From Cladopsammia gracilis (taxonomy: Eukaryota > Cnidaria > Anthozoa > Scleractinia > Dendrophylliidae), in the NCBI GenBank assembly GCA_022457155.1, contig JAJGOT010000154.1, positions 258,501 to 322,500 of the forward strand: a DNA stretch of 64,000 bases. The letters are read 5' to 3'. The number at the start of each line of letters is the position of its first letter. Positions within the stretch are counted from its first letter, which is position 1. The notes beneath the pieces were generated by a model. That model had not been told where the DNA came from, did no database searches, and saw nothing but the letters and a program-made list of their open reading frames with translations. The position numbers and the translations under genes are program-made. Shown here one piece after another: positions 52,440 to 64,000 of this stretch.

Positions 52440-54189
52440 TTGGAAGAGTTTGAAAATTTCAACCGGCACAGCGATTTTTCTAGTGATCAGCTTTTGGATC
52501 GAATGATGGCCTTATCAATCCCTGAAGAAGTAGTAGAAGTAGTATTTAGAAGTAGTATTTATTTTATTTTTTATTTTTTTTACTTATGGTGTCGTTTTTC
52601 CCTAACGAAATGTTACTTTATTTTTGTTGTAGATTCTTGATTCATCCGATATCCCTTTTGAAATGTTGGAGCCATGGGATGACTGGGAGAAAGAGTTTGA
52701 AACCCCACAACAGGTATGTGCTCTGTAATTTTTGGTAATTTGAATGAAATCGTACTCCCTGTAGTCAAGTAGTGTTTTCAATTTAACGGCTTTTCTTTTT
52801 TTCAGAGTACTTTAGAACTACAGAATGGAGCTGGCAGAAAACGAACAGCAGAGGTAAGTTCTTAGTATTACTTTACTTTTATTGATTTTTCGAGGTGTTT
52901 ATACGATATATTTTATCTTTAGGATGAAGCAGACATGCACCCCGCTAAAAAGCCTCGCCATGCACTCGACCAGATAAATTAAAGCGCCACGAAGAGACGC
53001 ATATCAACGAGAAACAACATCAGTGTTCCAAGTGCGGCACGTCGTTTAATCAAAAATCAAATTTACAACGCCACGAGAAACAAGTCCACGAGAAGCGTGC
53101 GGCGGAGAGGGAATATAAGTGCAGTACCTGTGGAGAGACATTTCTGAACCTGGCTCCTTTCCGAGCGCACCAGAAAACAGTTCACGGCAAACCCACTTCT
53201 GCAGCCACCAAACGACCCAGCGAAAAGACATATGGTAAGAATCACTAAAATGACCTTTTCCATTTTCTTACAGTAAAATTACATTCAGGAATCATATGTT
53301 AATTTGTAGTTGCTTGTTTCAATAGAACCTAGGGCATGTTTGAGCATGTCTTTTGTTTAGGGGATTACTTCGAACCAAACCTTTTGTCTTATCGTATGCA
53401 AATTCACGATAAGCGCAGTGAAGTGTAACTGTATTTTTAATGGGGACGATATTAGCCTAATTAATCAAGTTGTCTGCATGTTTTTTTCTTTCAGGATCAA
53501 ACCCCAAACGAATGAAGCCGAACCCAACAGAGCAAAAAGCAAGTACCAGTTGGCAGCAAGAACCAAGATCTATCACCGATCTTCCAGAAGCTCAACAAAG
53601 TCCCGTCCCCGAGTACCGTTGCCATTGGCATCAAATAAGGACTCGATTTAACCGCCAAAACCGGCTCCTGGATTGGTATAACTATCGTTTGTCGTCCCTT
53701 CAACCTCAAGAGATTCCAAACCACCTGGACGAGATCTTCACCGACCAGTCTACCGTCTTCAAGTTAAACGTTTCATTTGGGTTTATTCTGAGAAAAAACG
53801 AGACTGGCGAACTCCAGTATTGCTATGCTTCCCGAAACAGCGCACAAGTATTCGAAGAACCTTTCCAGATTGCCACGGCAGCCGATCTCCAGCAAGTCCG
53901 CGAAGCATTGAACAACCTCGATGTATTGGAATGGGTATGCCAACGTCGCCCCAACTCTAAATGGGTGGTGGATACTGTCACCAACATCACCTTCTTTATC
54001 ACCAAGATCCGAAGTCACCCCATTGGAAGAGGTCAAAATCTGCCCCATTACATTGTAAAAAATCGTGGAATCATCCCCTTGGACCGCAATGCACGGACTG
54101 GTAAAGTATGCAACGACAATCTCTGCTTCTTTCGGGCCCTGGCTGTCCATAATGACTGTCATCCCACAGAACTTCTTTTGGTTGAATAG
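52440..54189 (+). pseudogene. head of a Polinton protein-primed DNA polymerase-type gene (spliced)
   Basis: Five exon candidates with GT-AG ends: about 52440-52529, 52633-52713, 52806-52853, 52923-53234 and 53495-54189. The early exons are acidic (SDQLLDRMMALSIPEE; PWDDWEKEFE). Exon 4 carries C2H2 fingers (CSKCGTSF...HEKQVH, CSTCGETF...HQKTVH). Exon 5 has CHWHQIRTRFNRQNRLLDWY and an OTU-like NLCFFRALAVH motif. Zinc fingers plus an OTU-like part precede the family B polymerase in cnidarian Polinton-like elements. Here the polymerase domain is absent. There is a frameshift in exon 4 near 52968, where half of the first finger is lost. The exon 1 start codon is not clear (no early ATG), and the reading breaks at 54189. 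Confidence 0.65.
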
Positions 54190-54253
54190 CGTTTCACGAT
54201 ATCTCTGGTAGTAATGCTTTGCGTCTCGCTCCAGATTTTTAGGGTGATAGCAA

Positions 54254-55306
54254 GCAAGCTCATTAATTTGCAAAGCAATCTCATTAATGTGAAGTGGAAT
54301 AAATTAACGTGAGGTGGAATCTCATTAACGCCTTATGTGGAGGTGATGGAGATGATGTACACTTGTATCACCTTATTTGGTAATAATGCACACTTGTATC
54401 ACCTTATTTGGTAAAGACACTCACATTTTCAATGACGTCATGTTTACGTTATGAGTGGTGATGGCTGGTGTAACCAGTTTGACAGGGTTCCTTCCGGTTT
54501 CACAATCTATTGTTTGGTAAGCATAAAAGCTCTCGCGCTGCCCACCGTATCATTCACAAATTGCGAGTAGTTGAAAAGCGTTAGATCTCAACCAATTCAC
54601 CACTTTGGAAGATTTTGAAAATTGTATCAGGAACAGTGATTTTACTAGTGATCAGCTTTTGGATCGAATGATGGCTTTATCGATCCCTGAAGAAGTAGGT
54701 GGTTTGTGCATTTATTTTATTTCTTATTTTGTTTTTACTTATGGTGTCATTTTTCCCTAACGAAATGTTATTTTATTTTAATTTTGTTGTAGATTCTTGA
54801 TTCATCCGATATCCCTTCTGAAATGTTGGAGCCATGGGATGATTGGGAGAAAGAATTTGAAACGGTAAGTGTTCGGTAAAGTTTGTCCTTGTTGACACGT
54901 AAAAAGGTAGTTTAATTATTTTGAGTCTCACCAAGTCTATTTTCTCAGGTTACTGAACAGCCTTCTCCAAATCAAGTTCAGTTGGTTTGGAGAAGTTGGT
55001 TGGGATCTAACGCTTTTCAACTACTCGCAATTTGTGAATGATACGGTGGGCAGCGCAAGAGCTTTTATGCTTACCAAACAATAGATTGTGAAACCGGAAG
55101 GAACCCTGTCAAACTGGTTACACCAGTCATCACCACTCATAACGTAAACATGGCGTCATTGGAAATGCGAGTGTCATTACCAAATAAGGTGATACAAGTG
55201 TACATCATCTCCATCACCTTCACATAAGGCGTTAATGAGATTCCACCTCACGTTAATTTATTCCACTTCACATTAATGAGATTGCTCCGCAAATTAGTGA
55301 GCTTGC
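54254..55306. mobile_element. internally deleted foldback derivative of the Polinton-like element
   Basis: Long inverted terminal repeats (54254 to about 54600, and about 54985-55306) share ends of type gcaagctcattaatttgc. Between them lie copies of head exon 1 (to 54694, donor gtaggt) and exon 2 (54793-54864, donor gtaagt) of the polymerase-type gene. Everything else of the parent is gone. It follows directly on the truncated parent-like copy. Confidence 0.75.
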
Positions 55307-55930
55307 TCCGCAAAAATACGGCTAATTTCATCCCTCCTATACTACTAACGTCAAGTTTTCTTTTAAAAAAATGCGTTGGTTTACCATGTTTATCGCCGCT
55401 GTTTGTGTTTTATTTTTTTGCAGTTAAACGTTTTCTTGTTTTTGGTAGCGTTTTATACATTTCACCGAAAAAGGTGAAAAACACGCATTTTTATTCAAAA
55501 ATTCATGCTACTTATGACGTCTATCTCGTGCTACTTATGACGTTTATCTCGTCTACCATAGCAACCGATGGTCACCAAACTTTTCCAAAATGTGTCTCAA
55601 GGATAAACGAACAGCAACTGAAGACAACATTTGCTAGTAATAAATGCTCTTGAAAAAATCAGAGAAAAAATCTTAAAGGGAGGGGGGGGGGGGGGGGGCT
55701 TGTACGTCCGAGGGTTAAGTCCTCAGTCACTTTAAAAGCACGTTTTTACTACCTTTGCCCCGATTTTCTTTTCTTGAGTCGTTGGAGAGCATTTTCGAAA
55801 ATATCCGTTTAGGGTGACCGTTTTCATCTTTTACGTGTGGACGGGAGGACTAAACGCATAAAAAATATGCGTTTACGAACGTAAATGTATATAAATACCC
55901 CATAAATGAATACGTAAACGTAAATGAATA
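55307..55930. other. non-coding region
   Basis: An open frame runs across the right terminal repeat to 55653 but has no recognisable motif. A G homopolymer lies at 55680-55698. Confidence 0.45.
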
Positions 55931-56060
55931 CCCCGTGATGTGGAAAACTGCGCGCATTAGTCCGATTCCTAAGGTGGATGAGCCACGGACAAATGACGAT
56001 TATCGACCTATCTCTATTCTACCTGTATTATCTAAGGTTTATCAGAAATTTATTGTTACT
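55930..56060 (+). pseudogene. LINE reverse-transcriptase scrap
   Basis: The translation MWKTARISPIPKVDEP followed by DDYRPISILPVLSKVYQK is the characteristic first reverse-transcriptase motif of non-LTR retrotransposons. The match ends after about 40 residues, so only a fragment remains. Confidence 0.75.
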
Positions 56061-56214
56061 ATTATTATTATTTTTAATATTGATGTAAATATTACAGATG
56101 AAGAGCCACCTCTCAGTGAAAATACAGTTATAGAGTCATTATTATTATTACTAGAAATACGTGTCTCGCAGAACCTCGCGAAGCTCGGGAGAGGATGCAC
56201 TGCAAAATTTTAGC

Positions 56215-58356
56215 GATGTGGGCCTTTTTGAAGTTTGTGAGTGCTATCTCCCAAAATTAACCTGTTCCCTTTACATACTTCTGTAGCTGTTGTTCTATGT
56301 ACTGTGTATCAAATAATTGCTAATTCAATTCACTATTCGCTTGAATGGTTGAGATTGCAGGAGTTAATAGGATACAGGTCATGAGAATTACGAAATTGAT
56401 TAAAAAGTTAAACATGAACATTCAAGATGAAGCAACATATTCTTTGCAAATATCATAAGCAATGTATGCGAGAAAATCAATAATGATCAATTTACAGCAT
56501 GTACTAAGACAATAGTTTCCAGTGTTTGAGTACTAATTTTTTATATTGAAAAATATCCTCTTATGATCTGCCTATCAGTTGTTCAGCTACTTGAAATCTT
56601 TTATTTTTGCAAAAGGTAGATTAAAGAATAATTTATGGAGGGTTGTATATGAGCTTAAGATTACTTGCCCTTAAATGTAGGTTGTTTCAATTGAAGAGCA
56701 TTAAAGAGCGGATTAAAGTGCGGTGATTTGATCTAGATTTCTTAATCGTTCTTCTTCTTTGAGCCTTTCCTGTAATCAGTGTTTGCTCTCGTTGCGTCTA
56801 TAAACAGAATCATTTTGTCTAACACTTCCAGTCGGTGTCGTCTCTTCTGATCGGTTTCGTTCAGAATTCTAATGGAGGCATTTGGTTAGGCTGTTCGAAG
56901 TCTTTGTAATCGATGCTGTCGTTGTTTCTTCGTTGCTCGATCGCGTAGAATTTCAAGTCGCCGTTCTCGCTCCAGCGGAGTTTCGGTGGTTAATCTTATC
57001 GAGAAAGGATTTCAAGCCACTTGTTGAATCCAGCGTTGTTGTATTTGCTGTTCTTTCTCATTTGCATCAGAAATTGGTCGTGTTTCACCGAGAGCAGGGG
57101 GGGGGGGGGGGTGGGGTGGGGTTTGGAACCCTATCCCATGATGCAACGCAACGAGTTACCGGCGACATTTGAAGCCAATAAACAAACTTTTTGTAAAATC
57201 TCATATTTTGGTGATTTTTTTTTTTGATGCATCACTAGCATTTTAACATTAATAACGTATTCCTTAATATCATAACGACTTAAAACATCAGATCCCTCCA
57301 GATCCCTCCAGGTTTTTCAAGCTGAATAAAACCATTAAAGTGTGGGTACTTTCAGTCAATGCTTTGAATTGACGGCGAGCTGATTTAGGAAATTCTCGCA
57401 CGTTTGCAGAGTTGAATATGAAAATTCTTTGAGGAATAAAACGAATTTAGACCGAAGCAAGTTCAAGTAAATGAGTATAAAAAGGGTTACATTGTATTTC
57501 CAAAAGCCGTCTTGAACAAAGGATAGCGAAAAAAATCTTGGTAAATGCATCAGTGCTGAAAGATCAAATCAGTACAAAACACGCAGCAAAATTAAATATA
57601 TGCGCGCGCTACATCGCGCGCTATATCGCGCGTACAAGCTAGCTGTACGCGTCAGTTACAGTTTTTCCTGTCGTTGACATCAGAACTACTGTGTCTAGCT
57701 AAAACCGTGGATAAATCAAATAGCTATTAAGAGAAGAACTTTTTTCCCAAAGGTTTTCAGTTTTTTAGAGCACTTATTTGGTTAACACAGTGCAAGAGTG
57801 TCGTCATATGCGTGGACAAGCAGTTGGATGCTTACGCGTTCAAGCGCGCGCAAATTTCGTTTGTCGTGTCATCCTTCAAACAAATTTTCGAAAGCATGTA
57901 TCTGTTCGTTGCAGGAGAAGTTTTCTTGACATTGCAAATCGTGACAAAAGAAGACCGACAGACAAGAGGCCTTGAAAAGGGTGTCTTGACAGCCACTGCT
58001 TGCCTCGGCGATCAGTGGCAAATGCGAGGTCACGTGATGAGACATTATGGGATAGGCTTCCAACCCCCCCTCCCCCCCCCACCCCCCTGCATCGAGAGTA
58101 AACACTTTTTCACGACGATGAGTAAACCGTCAGCCCGGCCGCCTCCATGAATAAACATGAGAGCTCGCCATTGTCAGCGGTCGCGATTTGTTGCTAGGCA
58201 ACTGCACGACATCTTCAGTATATATATATATATATATAAACTTTTCGCTCGATTGCGCGCGGCTCAGCTCCCGAGACCCGAGCACCCGAGCGGCCTTCGG
58301 CCGCCAAATTTATTAACCTCGCTACGCTCGGGCCTTCGGCCCTCGCTTCGCGAGGA

Positions 58357-58395
<39 letters not shown>

Positions 58396-60700
58396 TAACG
58401 TATACGTGTGGACGGGGCCTCACAGTGAATTTGATGTCTGGAAACACGTGTTGCAATGTAACAAATAACGCAATATAAATTGAACATTTTAGTTTTCTGG
58501 TTGAGAATGGAGGTAAACTAAGACTACACAAACATTTTTCAGTCCCAAGAATACTGGAAATGGCGTTTTAGAGGGTAAAATCTAAAACAAGTTCTTACTT
58601 TCTTTCTCTGACCTTGTGCGTACTGCTTAAAATTGTCTAGATACGCCCCTGGAGTTTTCTGTTATTGCGACGACAGTAATAAAATGACAAGGGATGAAAC
58701 TACTGACTGGTTTTTGTAGAATTTCTGCTGCCTACACCAACAGGGTTTACGGAAATAGATTGAAAAAACACAGGCAACAATTCACGTTCTGATTTAAGCG
58801 TTATGAGTATACCGATGCGAATATAAAAGGGTAAAAAACTATTGCAACGGTTGATTTGTTCTCCAGTGTGGTAGAACAAAATTTTAGTGTAAGAGTATGT
58901 TCCTCACGGAAAAAAAATCCAAATTAGAACGTTTCCCGGTTTTCAAACGGGTAACGTTCTTGTAACAAATAACGTAGGCGAGAAGAAAAACGTTGCAAAT
59001 TTAAAAAGGGCCAATCAGAACAAAGGAAGCATCGACTCCCGCTTCAAATTTGGCAATCGAATACGTGTACCTAAATGGTAGCAGGAACTCGGGAACTGTC
59101 ATGTGTTATTGTCCGGCTTTTTCGCAAACGACGGACAAGTGTTGTGTACAACACTGACAAAACGATGAACGCGACAACTGAGCATGAGGCAAACGTATAG
59201 CTAAACGTCTGTCTGTTTTTTAACCGTTACAGTAAAATCGATCAGATTTCTACTTCATTTACAAAGAAAGACGAAAGTAAACTAGCAATAAAAAAAACTA
59301 AAACGAGGCGGCGACGATTCTTTTGCAAGAAAACAGAGAAGCGTGGTTTCGTGACAAACCGTTTGTTGGGTTTCTTGCGGTTTCGAGTCGCTTCTGATTG
59401 GTTGCTGCACAATGGGAAATGTCAAAATCAAATCAAAGTGTTCACGGTTTTTGGATTCGCACAGTAATAAACGTATGGAGATTTGATTAACATTTTTCGA
59501 AAGAAGATTACATAGGTTGAAAAGCGATTTTATGTGAACAAAACAAGACTTTAGCTTGGATTTTATAGTTCTAACTTCACTCGCGTGGCCTTATGCAAAT
59601 ATGTTTGTGTATTGCAATTTTGATTTCCAAATCAGTTTCTCGGGCAATTTTTGATAAGTAAGAGGTGTATTTTATTTGGAAATTAGTCGTACTAGTTATT
59701 TTAGACGGAGAAAAAGTTGTTTTTGTGAAGTTCTGTACGGTCTAAATGTACTGTGCAGACGGTCGCGTAATTCTGTTTTTAAGAATTGCTAAAATTGAAA
59801 AATAGCCCGGCCGTCAATCTTAATTCTTGTGCTTCCGACCTTTCACCTCAGTTAAGTTTATCATCGGCTTTCTGTTCAGAGAGCTACGCTGTTAGACTCA
59901 GCCTATCTATATATATTAATATTAAAACTGAGTTTACAGTGAAAGATTTGAAGTGTAATTAAAACGACCAAAACATCTTAGCGTGACATTAATATGTATT
60001 GTGTGAAAAGAGACTGTAATGACGTAATGTAATGAACTGGATGACGTAATACACTGGGAATTAAAAAAAGTTTACAGATGATGGAACGAGTGAAAATTTG
60101 CATATCTGTCCCCGTATACTATATCTCGTTCAACGATTCGCGTATTCACGAGATAAAAATGGTAGCATACCCAGCTTGTGAACAGGCTCCTTTTAGGAGG
60201 TTTTGGGTGTAAAGAAATTACTCCCTGAAAGAAGCTGTTCACAGAAGAGATTTTCTTAAGTTTTCACGGGAAGAAATCGCCACGCCAAATATCCAAATAT
60301 AAGACGTTTGTAAAATGTGAACAAATTCCAGAATAAACAAGACGCTTCAGTATAAATTTGGTTCAAAACCTTAATTCGTCGGCAAACGTTGACCGACGTA
60401 TAGCAAAATGTCAAGTAAGTTTGTCTTAGATGTGCAGGTGCCTAATTCGGCTTCCTTGGGTGAGTTATTAATTTTGTTAGCAGTGTGTTTGGGGACTTCA
60501 TGTCACGATCAATTAGAAGCTAGCTGTAGAAGCAACGCGCTCGACACACTCAGTTTGGGTTTCGTGGTATTCCAAATAAGAAATAGACATATAAAGACAC
60601 AATACAACATACTATGTGAAAATATGGTTCACCGGTGAGGAATCGAACGAAGGAATCTTACGGGAAAAAATACCAGATTCCCATTTTGGGATTATTTACT
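56215..60700. other. non-coding region
   Basis: I see no gene. Present are G- and C-runs in opposite orientation (57096-57116 and 58065-58085) inside a diverged inverted pair with ccctatcccatgatg, a (ta)n run at 58221, an (att)n run at 58350-58395 and a lone MITE end (cgtgtggacggggcc) at 58405. Confidence 0.5.
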
Positions 60701-60713
60701 CAGGTATTTATAG

Positions 60714-60834
60714 AACACCCCCAAAATTCCCAAATTTGGCAAAGTAAGGCAATTACCAACCAGGGAATTCCCACTGAATCAAGTTCCCTGGTTTGGACTT
60801 GTCTTACTTTGCCAAAGTTGGGTTTTTGTGGGTA
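60714..60834. repeat. inverted-repeat hairpin element
   Basis: Arms containing cccaaatttggcaaagtaag and its diverged complement surround a short centre with a second small palindrome (ccagggaattcccactgaat... ttccctgg). Confidence 0.6.
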
Positions 60835-61119
60835 TTCTTTATTATCCTAAAATTTCCAAAATTGGGAATGTGGACTTAAAAATAAAAGAGACTGTGAGAA
60901 TGAAATCAATAAATGTAATTAAAGGTTAAAAAAGCTTTCAAAATGTATAATAATAATTACACAATCGTGATTATTTTTACGGGAAATGGAAGGCTACTAA
61001 TTTAAAGACATTTTGGAAATAAATTTACCAGTTTTCATATACTGATGCCACCGATAATTAAAATATAAGCCAGTTTATCCCCGGGGGGGTACTCCCTTGT
61101 AAGGGCTTAATGGGGACGT

Positions 61120-61400
61120 GCGGCCAGCCAGGGTATGTTTTTCGGGATTTTTGTCTTAAACAGGGTATCGATTTTATTGTTTTTTGTCTTAATCAGGGTA
61201 TCGATTTTATCAATTGTTGTCTTAAACAGGGTATCTTTTCTTGTACGATAAACAGCCTGCGCGTATGTTCTACGAACTAAACTACAGCAAAATTTTTTTC
61301 CGGTTAAATGTCTTAAACAGGGTATCAAAAATCGGAATTCTGTTTAAACAGGGTAGGAAAATCAGCGATTTTTGTCTTATACAGGGTCAGGGTATGAGGG
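61120..61400. repeat. degenerate tandem gtcttaaacagggtatc repeat
   Basis: At least six copies of a 20-45-base unit marked by cttaaacagggtatcgattt follow a gggggtactccctt-type end. This pattern is widespread in coral genomes as part of a repetitive element. It is non-coding. Confidence 0.7.
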
Positions 61401-61658
61401 GTCGTGTTGCACCTCCCCACCCAAGAATATATCGATTTCCCCCCCACCCCCCGGGGTTTATCGCTTTGCTTGCAACAAAAAGTAGCAGATATTTTCATTA
61501 TCGCAACTGTTTGCAAACTTTTAATGTCTGCTTGTATTGAAAACAGGCACTTATGTAGGGTACAAAATCATACTTGTATAAACTGTGCAGCGCCAATAAA
61601 TTAATGAATGTGTTCAATTAAAAATGTTATTTAGGCGCTTTTTGAAACCGAAGATTCA

Positions 61659-61688
61659 GACGTTTCGGGACTCCTGTCCCCTCATCAG
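61659..61688 (-). ncRNA. putative hammerhead ribozyme core (minus strand)
   Basis: Read on the minus strand: CTGATGA (61688-61682), stem II ggggac...gtccc, GAAA (61666-61663) and cgtc. It is the mirror of the plus-strand core in the same inverted repeat. Confidence 0.4.
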
Positions 61689-61713
61689 TGATTATAGTTA
61701 GGGCTATATTCGA

Positions 61714-61743
61714 CTGATGAAGGGACAGGAGTCCCGAAACGTC
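61714..61743 (+). ncRNA. putative hammerhead ribozyme core (plus strand)
   Basis: CTGATGA (61714-61720), one unpaired A, stem II gggac/gtccc with loop agga, then GAAA (61736-61739) and cgtc. The core agrees with the hammerhead consensus except for one extra base before stem II. Stems I and III and the cleavage site are not resolved. Hammerheads are known in Penelope-like elements and retrozymes of animals. Confidence 0.45.
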
Positions 61744-62540
61744 TGAATCTTCGGTTTCAAAAAGCGCCTAAATAACATTTTTTATTGAACACATTCATTA
61801 ACTTATCTAGGTTAGTAACTTTGGATATCAACAAGACCGACAGCTGCATAAGTATACAACTGTCAAATGCGGGGTTGTGATGTGTAAGTAGCAGTAGAAA
61901 CCTAGCATGCATCGCACGCGCCGTATTATTATGGGGAGAATTTTTTTATAGGGCGTAATTTCAACGACGCGCGCGCGAGGGAAACACGCGAAGGTGACGC
62001 CTGCAGAGGAGACCTTACATGTAGTTATCCGCGCGCGCGTCCTCGAAACTTTGCCCTGTAAATAAACCGGCGCCTGCTATGCAAGCTGGGAGAAGCCATG
62101 GACGATAAAACATTTGGTGCAATGGGTGAAAATGATTTTCCACTGATTTAGGTAAGTGTTTCATTTGCATTTAAGCCAGCAGGGAGAAACCACACATTAA
62201 AAGTAGCAATTTTGGTGGTATGGCAACAGACCTTACCACTGTCATTGGATAGGACTAGCTATTGAGGCAATTGATTTGGGTACACCAAGAGACCCTATAA
62301 ACATTCTTTTGAGAAAATAATACTTTTATTTGTTTTCCTACACTGCAAACTGTCTCCTTATTTCCCCTTCCTCAGATCAGAAGAAACCAGCTGAATCAAA
62401 ATGCAACTCAACCAAGGTCAAAGTTTTTCTTTATTGACTCGAATAAATAACTTGTAAAAAGGTCTGGCAAAGCCAAGCTCGCTTCTAGATATAGACTGTT
62501 TTCCGTCAGGTACTGCGCACTCTTATAACACAGCACGACA

Positions 62541-63833
62541 GTCCCGGGTGGGGTGAGGGGTACTCTGCATATTTTTTGGTCGGGGTGTACCGCTGGGACT
62601 CTGAAACCCCTACCCTATATACCAGACCAGGCGGTGTGCGTCACGAGATTTGACCAATAGAAAGCCGTTGTTTAAACAGTAGTCCTCGCGGCAAACAAGA
62701 AGCTATTTCAGCGCGTGGAGTTGAAAAAATTGTTCCTTTTCAAGGAATTCAGCGATGTCAATTAAAAATATTTTCAGACATTTAAAGAGAAATATCCCTT
62801 CCTTGTTATGGCTACAATTAAATGTTACATTCGAGGAAAATGACTGCCTTAGCTGATCTCAAAGTAAACCTACTCGGTTCAGTTGCCACATTATCGTAAA
62901 CTGAACTTTCACACCTTTTCTTAGACTTCTCATTCCTTTACACGTTTGTTTTTCGTCAATAATTTGGGACATACGGTTAATTTAGCCTTCTTTCTTTGAG
63001 AATTTCGGGGTCTACCCGGGTCTACCCGTTTTAGTTTTTTTTTTTTTTTTTTTTTAGTTTTTTTGGTTGAAGCCGTTCAAAATTGATAAGTTCACCAACT
63101 CGCCTAGGTCTCCTGGTGAGTAACAATAATAGAGAGCTTAAAAAACAATAGGTTTAATAAGCGAAAACAATGCCTCTCCACGTGTTGCACGTGCGTTTTA
63201 CATTTTGGTACATTTCTTTGCCGTTCCCTGCAAAACAACAACGTCAATGAATAGAAAAATCGGCCTTTACGAAGTATTTTTGCGTTTGTAGATTTGTATA
63301 TTTGATTACTTTACCAAAGAAAAGGCGCTAGATTTAAATTCAGGCTAAAAAACGCAAACGTAGGAGATGTTCACTCCGTCGAGACGAAGGGAAAATGAGC
63401 CGCTCCACAAATTAACCCATGGGGCATTGCAAGTCGTGACGCACACCGCCTGATACCAGACCATGTTCAGCTGATTTTGCAACCCTATCTGGCTAGACTA
63501 AACACCGAAAATCCCTACCCTTTACCAGACTTGCTATCTTCAGAACCGTATCAGTATTGGTGTTTTTAATTAGAAACCATCTGTCAACAATGTTGCCGCG
63601 ACGATCTTCTTTCTCTTCCGCCGTTTCAAATTCTATTCTAGACTTAATTCTTCATATCAGTGATAAGTTTTTTCTCGGGAAATGATATCCCATTCTAGAC
63701 AAAAACTCTCTCATTTTCGTACCCTATTCCAGAGTAAAACCATACCCTTCACAGCGACACATATCCATATAGTTTATACATGAGAATAACTCCACCCCCC
63801 CCCCCCCCCCTCCCACCCTCCGGGACTACAGAC
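62541..63833. mobile_element. repeat element with cccggg(t/a)gggtg ends, split by a nested MITE
   Basis: The left part (62541-62627, gtcccgggtggggtgagggg) and right part (63462-63833, ending in a C-run and ccaccctccgggactac) are inverted at their tips. They include the ccctaccct-type words usual for a repetitive coral element. A second element sits inside it. Confidence 0.55.
62628..63452. mobile_element. nested 825-bp MITE with 9-bp target duplication
   Basis: Ends caggcggtgtgcgtcacga and its complement. ATACCAGAC is directly repeated outside both ends (62619-62627 and 63453-63461). A 9-base duplication suggests a Mutator-type origin. No transposase is present. Confidence 0.75.
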
Positions 63834-64000
63834 TCTACTTACAGTCACGCTTAAAACTAGAAGGTAGGCGCGGACAGCTGTTTCGCCGTCATTGGGGCTC
63901 TTCAGTGCGCCGTAGCTAAAACACTATAGGCCCGTTATTTAAAACGGAAGTCTACCTTAGACCGTGACTGCAAGCCGTAAATGGCCTCCACATCTGTTTA

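Larger units (their letters stand above)
50195..54253 (+). mobile_element. left part of a Polinton-like element
   Basis: Repeated words of the form ctcattaacgtgaagtggaat at 50265 and 52045 belong to the same terminal repeat family as the better preserved ends at 54254 and 55306. After these, 52140-52440 has the promoter-like leader that recurs at 54410-54600, then the head of a polymerase-type gene. The element is interrupted by the 1.76-kb palindrome and its right part is missing. Confidence 0.6.
61603..61801. repeat. inverted repeat with hammerhead-ribozyme-like cores
   Basis: Arms of about 88 bases are almost exact inverted copies around a 30-base loop. Each arm, read outward from the loop, has CTGATGA, a hairpin gggacaggagtccc and GAAAC, the conserved elements of a hammerhead core. 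Confidence 0.75.

Noticed and set aside
55276..55653. 125-codon ORF after the foldback derivative
   Set aside because: It starts inside the terminal repeat, uses host-like low-complexity hydrophobic runs and has no recognised motif. Chance is likely.

Overview
The window looks like nuclear DNA of a cnidarian, most likely a stony coral or a close relative. The basis is inference: an A+T-rich background with GT-AG introns and many foldback DNA elements, a tandemly duplicated TPR-CHAT gene of the kind hugely expanded in corals, relics of Harbinger, Crypton-type and LINE elements, and Polinton/adintovirus-like genes. No ordinary metabolic gene was recognised.

Layout. 1-12.6 kb: mostly non-coding, with hairpin elements, a Harbinger-type DDE transposase relic (about 5.1-6.3 kb, minus), a tyrosine-recombinase (Crypton-like) relic (6.9-7.5 kb), a MITE (8.8-9.3 kb) and a LINE reverse-transcriptase relic (9.8-10.8 kb). 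12.6-28.3 kb: a segmental duplication carrying a broken TPR-CHAT gene (12.8-16.0 kb) and an intact one (23.4-27.5 kb, 1366 aa, 19 forty-residue repeats and a C-terminal CHAT protease domain with His and Cys present). 28.3-38.3 kb: non-coding, with a roughly 1.3-kb minisatellite, an inverted pair of tRNA-like sequences and a 1.08-kb foldback element with a clear 7-bp target duplication.

38.3-49.5 kb is a compact, visibly G+C-richer viral island. It encodes a capsid and packaging set: a probable minor-capsid fragment, a hexon-like major capsid protein, an adenain-type cysteine protease, an A32/FtsK-type packaging ATPase, a phospholipase A2 of parvovirus type, several short Arg/Lys-rich core-like proteins, and a tRNA-His-like gene. 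ORFs overlap by ATGA/TGATG, and TATAAAAA boxes sit on stop codons of upstream genes. Several genes carry frameshifts or stops, so this is probably an endogenised, decaying copy. No DNA polymerase or integrase is visible inside it.

The most unusual thing is the right end of the island (47.29-49.12 kb). One 82-codon first exon with a good donor is followed by an array of diverged copies of one short Cys/His/Trp module. The first copy is read if the intron is retained; seven further copies each sit behind a polypyrimidine-AG acceptor, all in phase 0 with the donor and each with its own stop. This looks like an alternative 3'-exon cassette able to make up to eight proteins with a shared head and a variable putative zinc-binding tail.

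49.9-55.3 kb holds a second, A+T-richer Polinton-like remnant: the spliced head of a protein-primed DNA polymerase-type gene (C2H2 fingers plus an OTU-like motif). It is interrupted by a perfectly placed 1.76-kb TTAA-flanked palindrome and followed by an internally deleted foldback derivative carrying duplicate head exons. 55.3-64 kb is non-coding, with a LINE scrap, nested MITEs and an inverted repeat carrying hammerhead-ribozyme-like cores on both strands.
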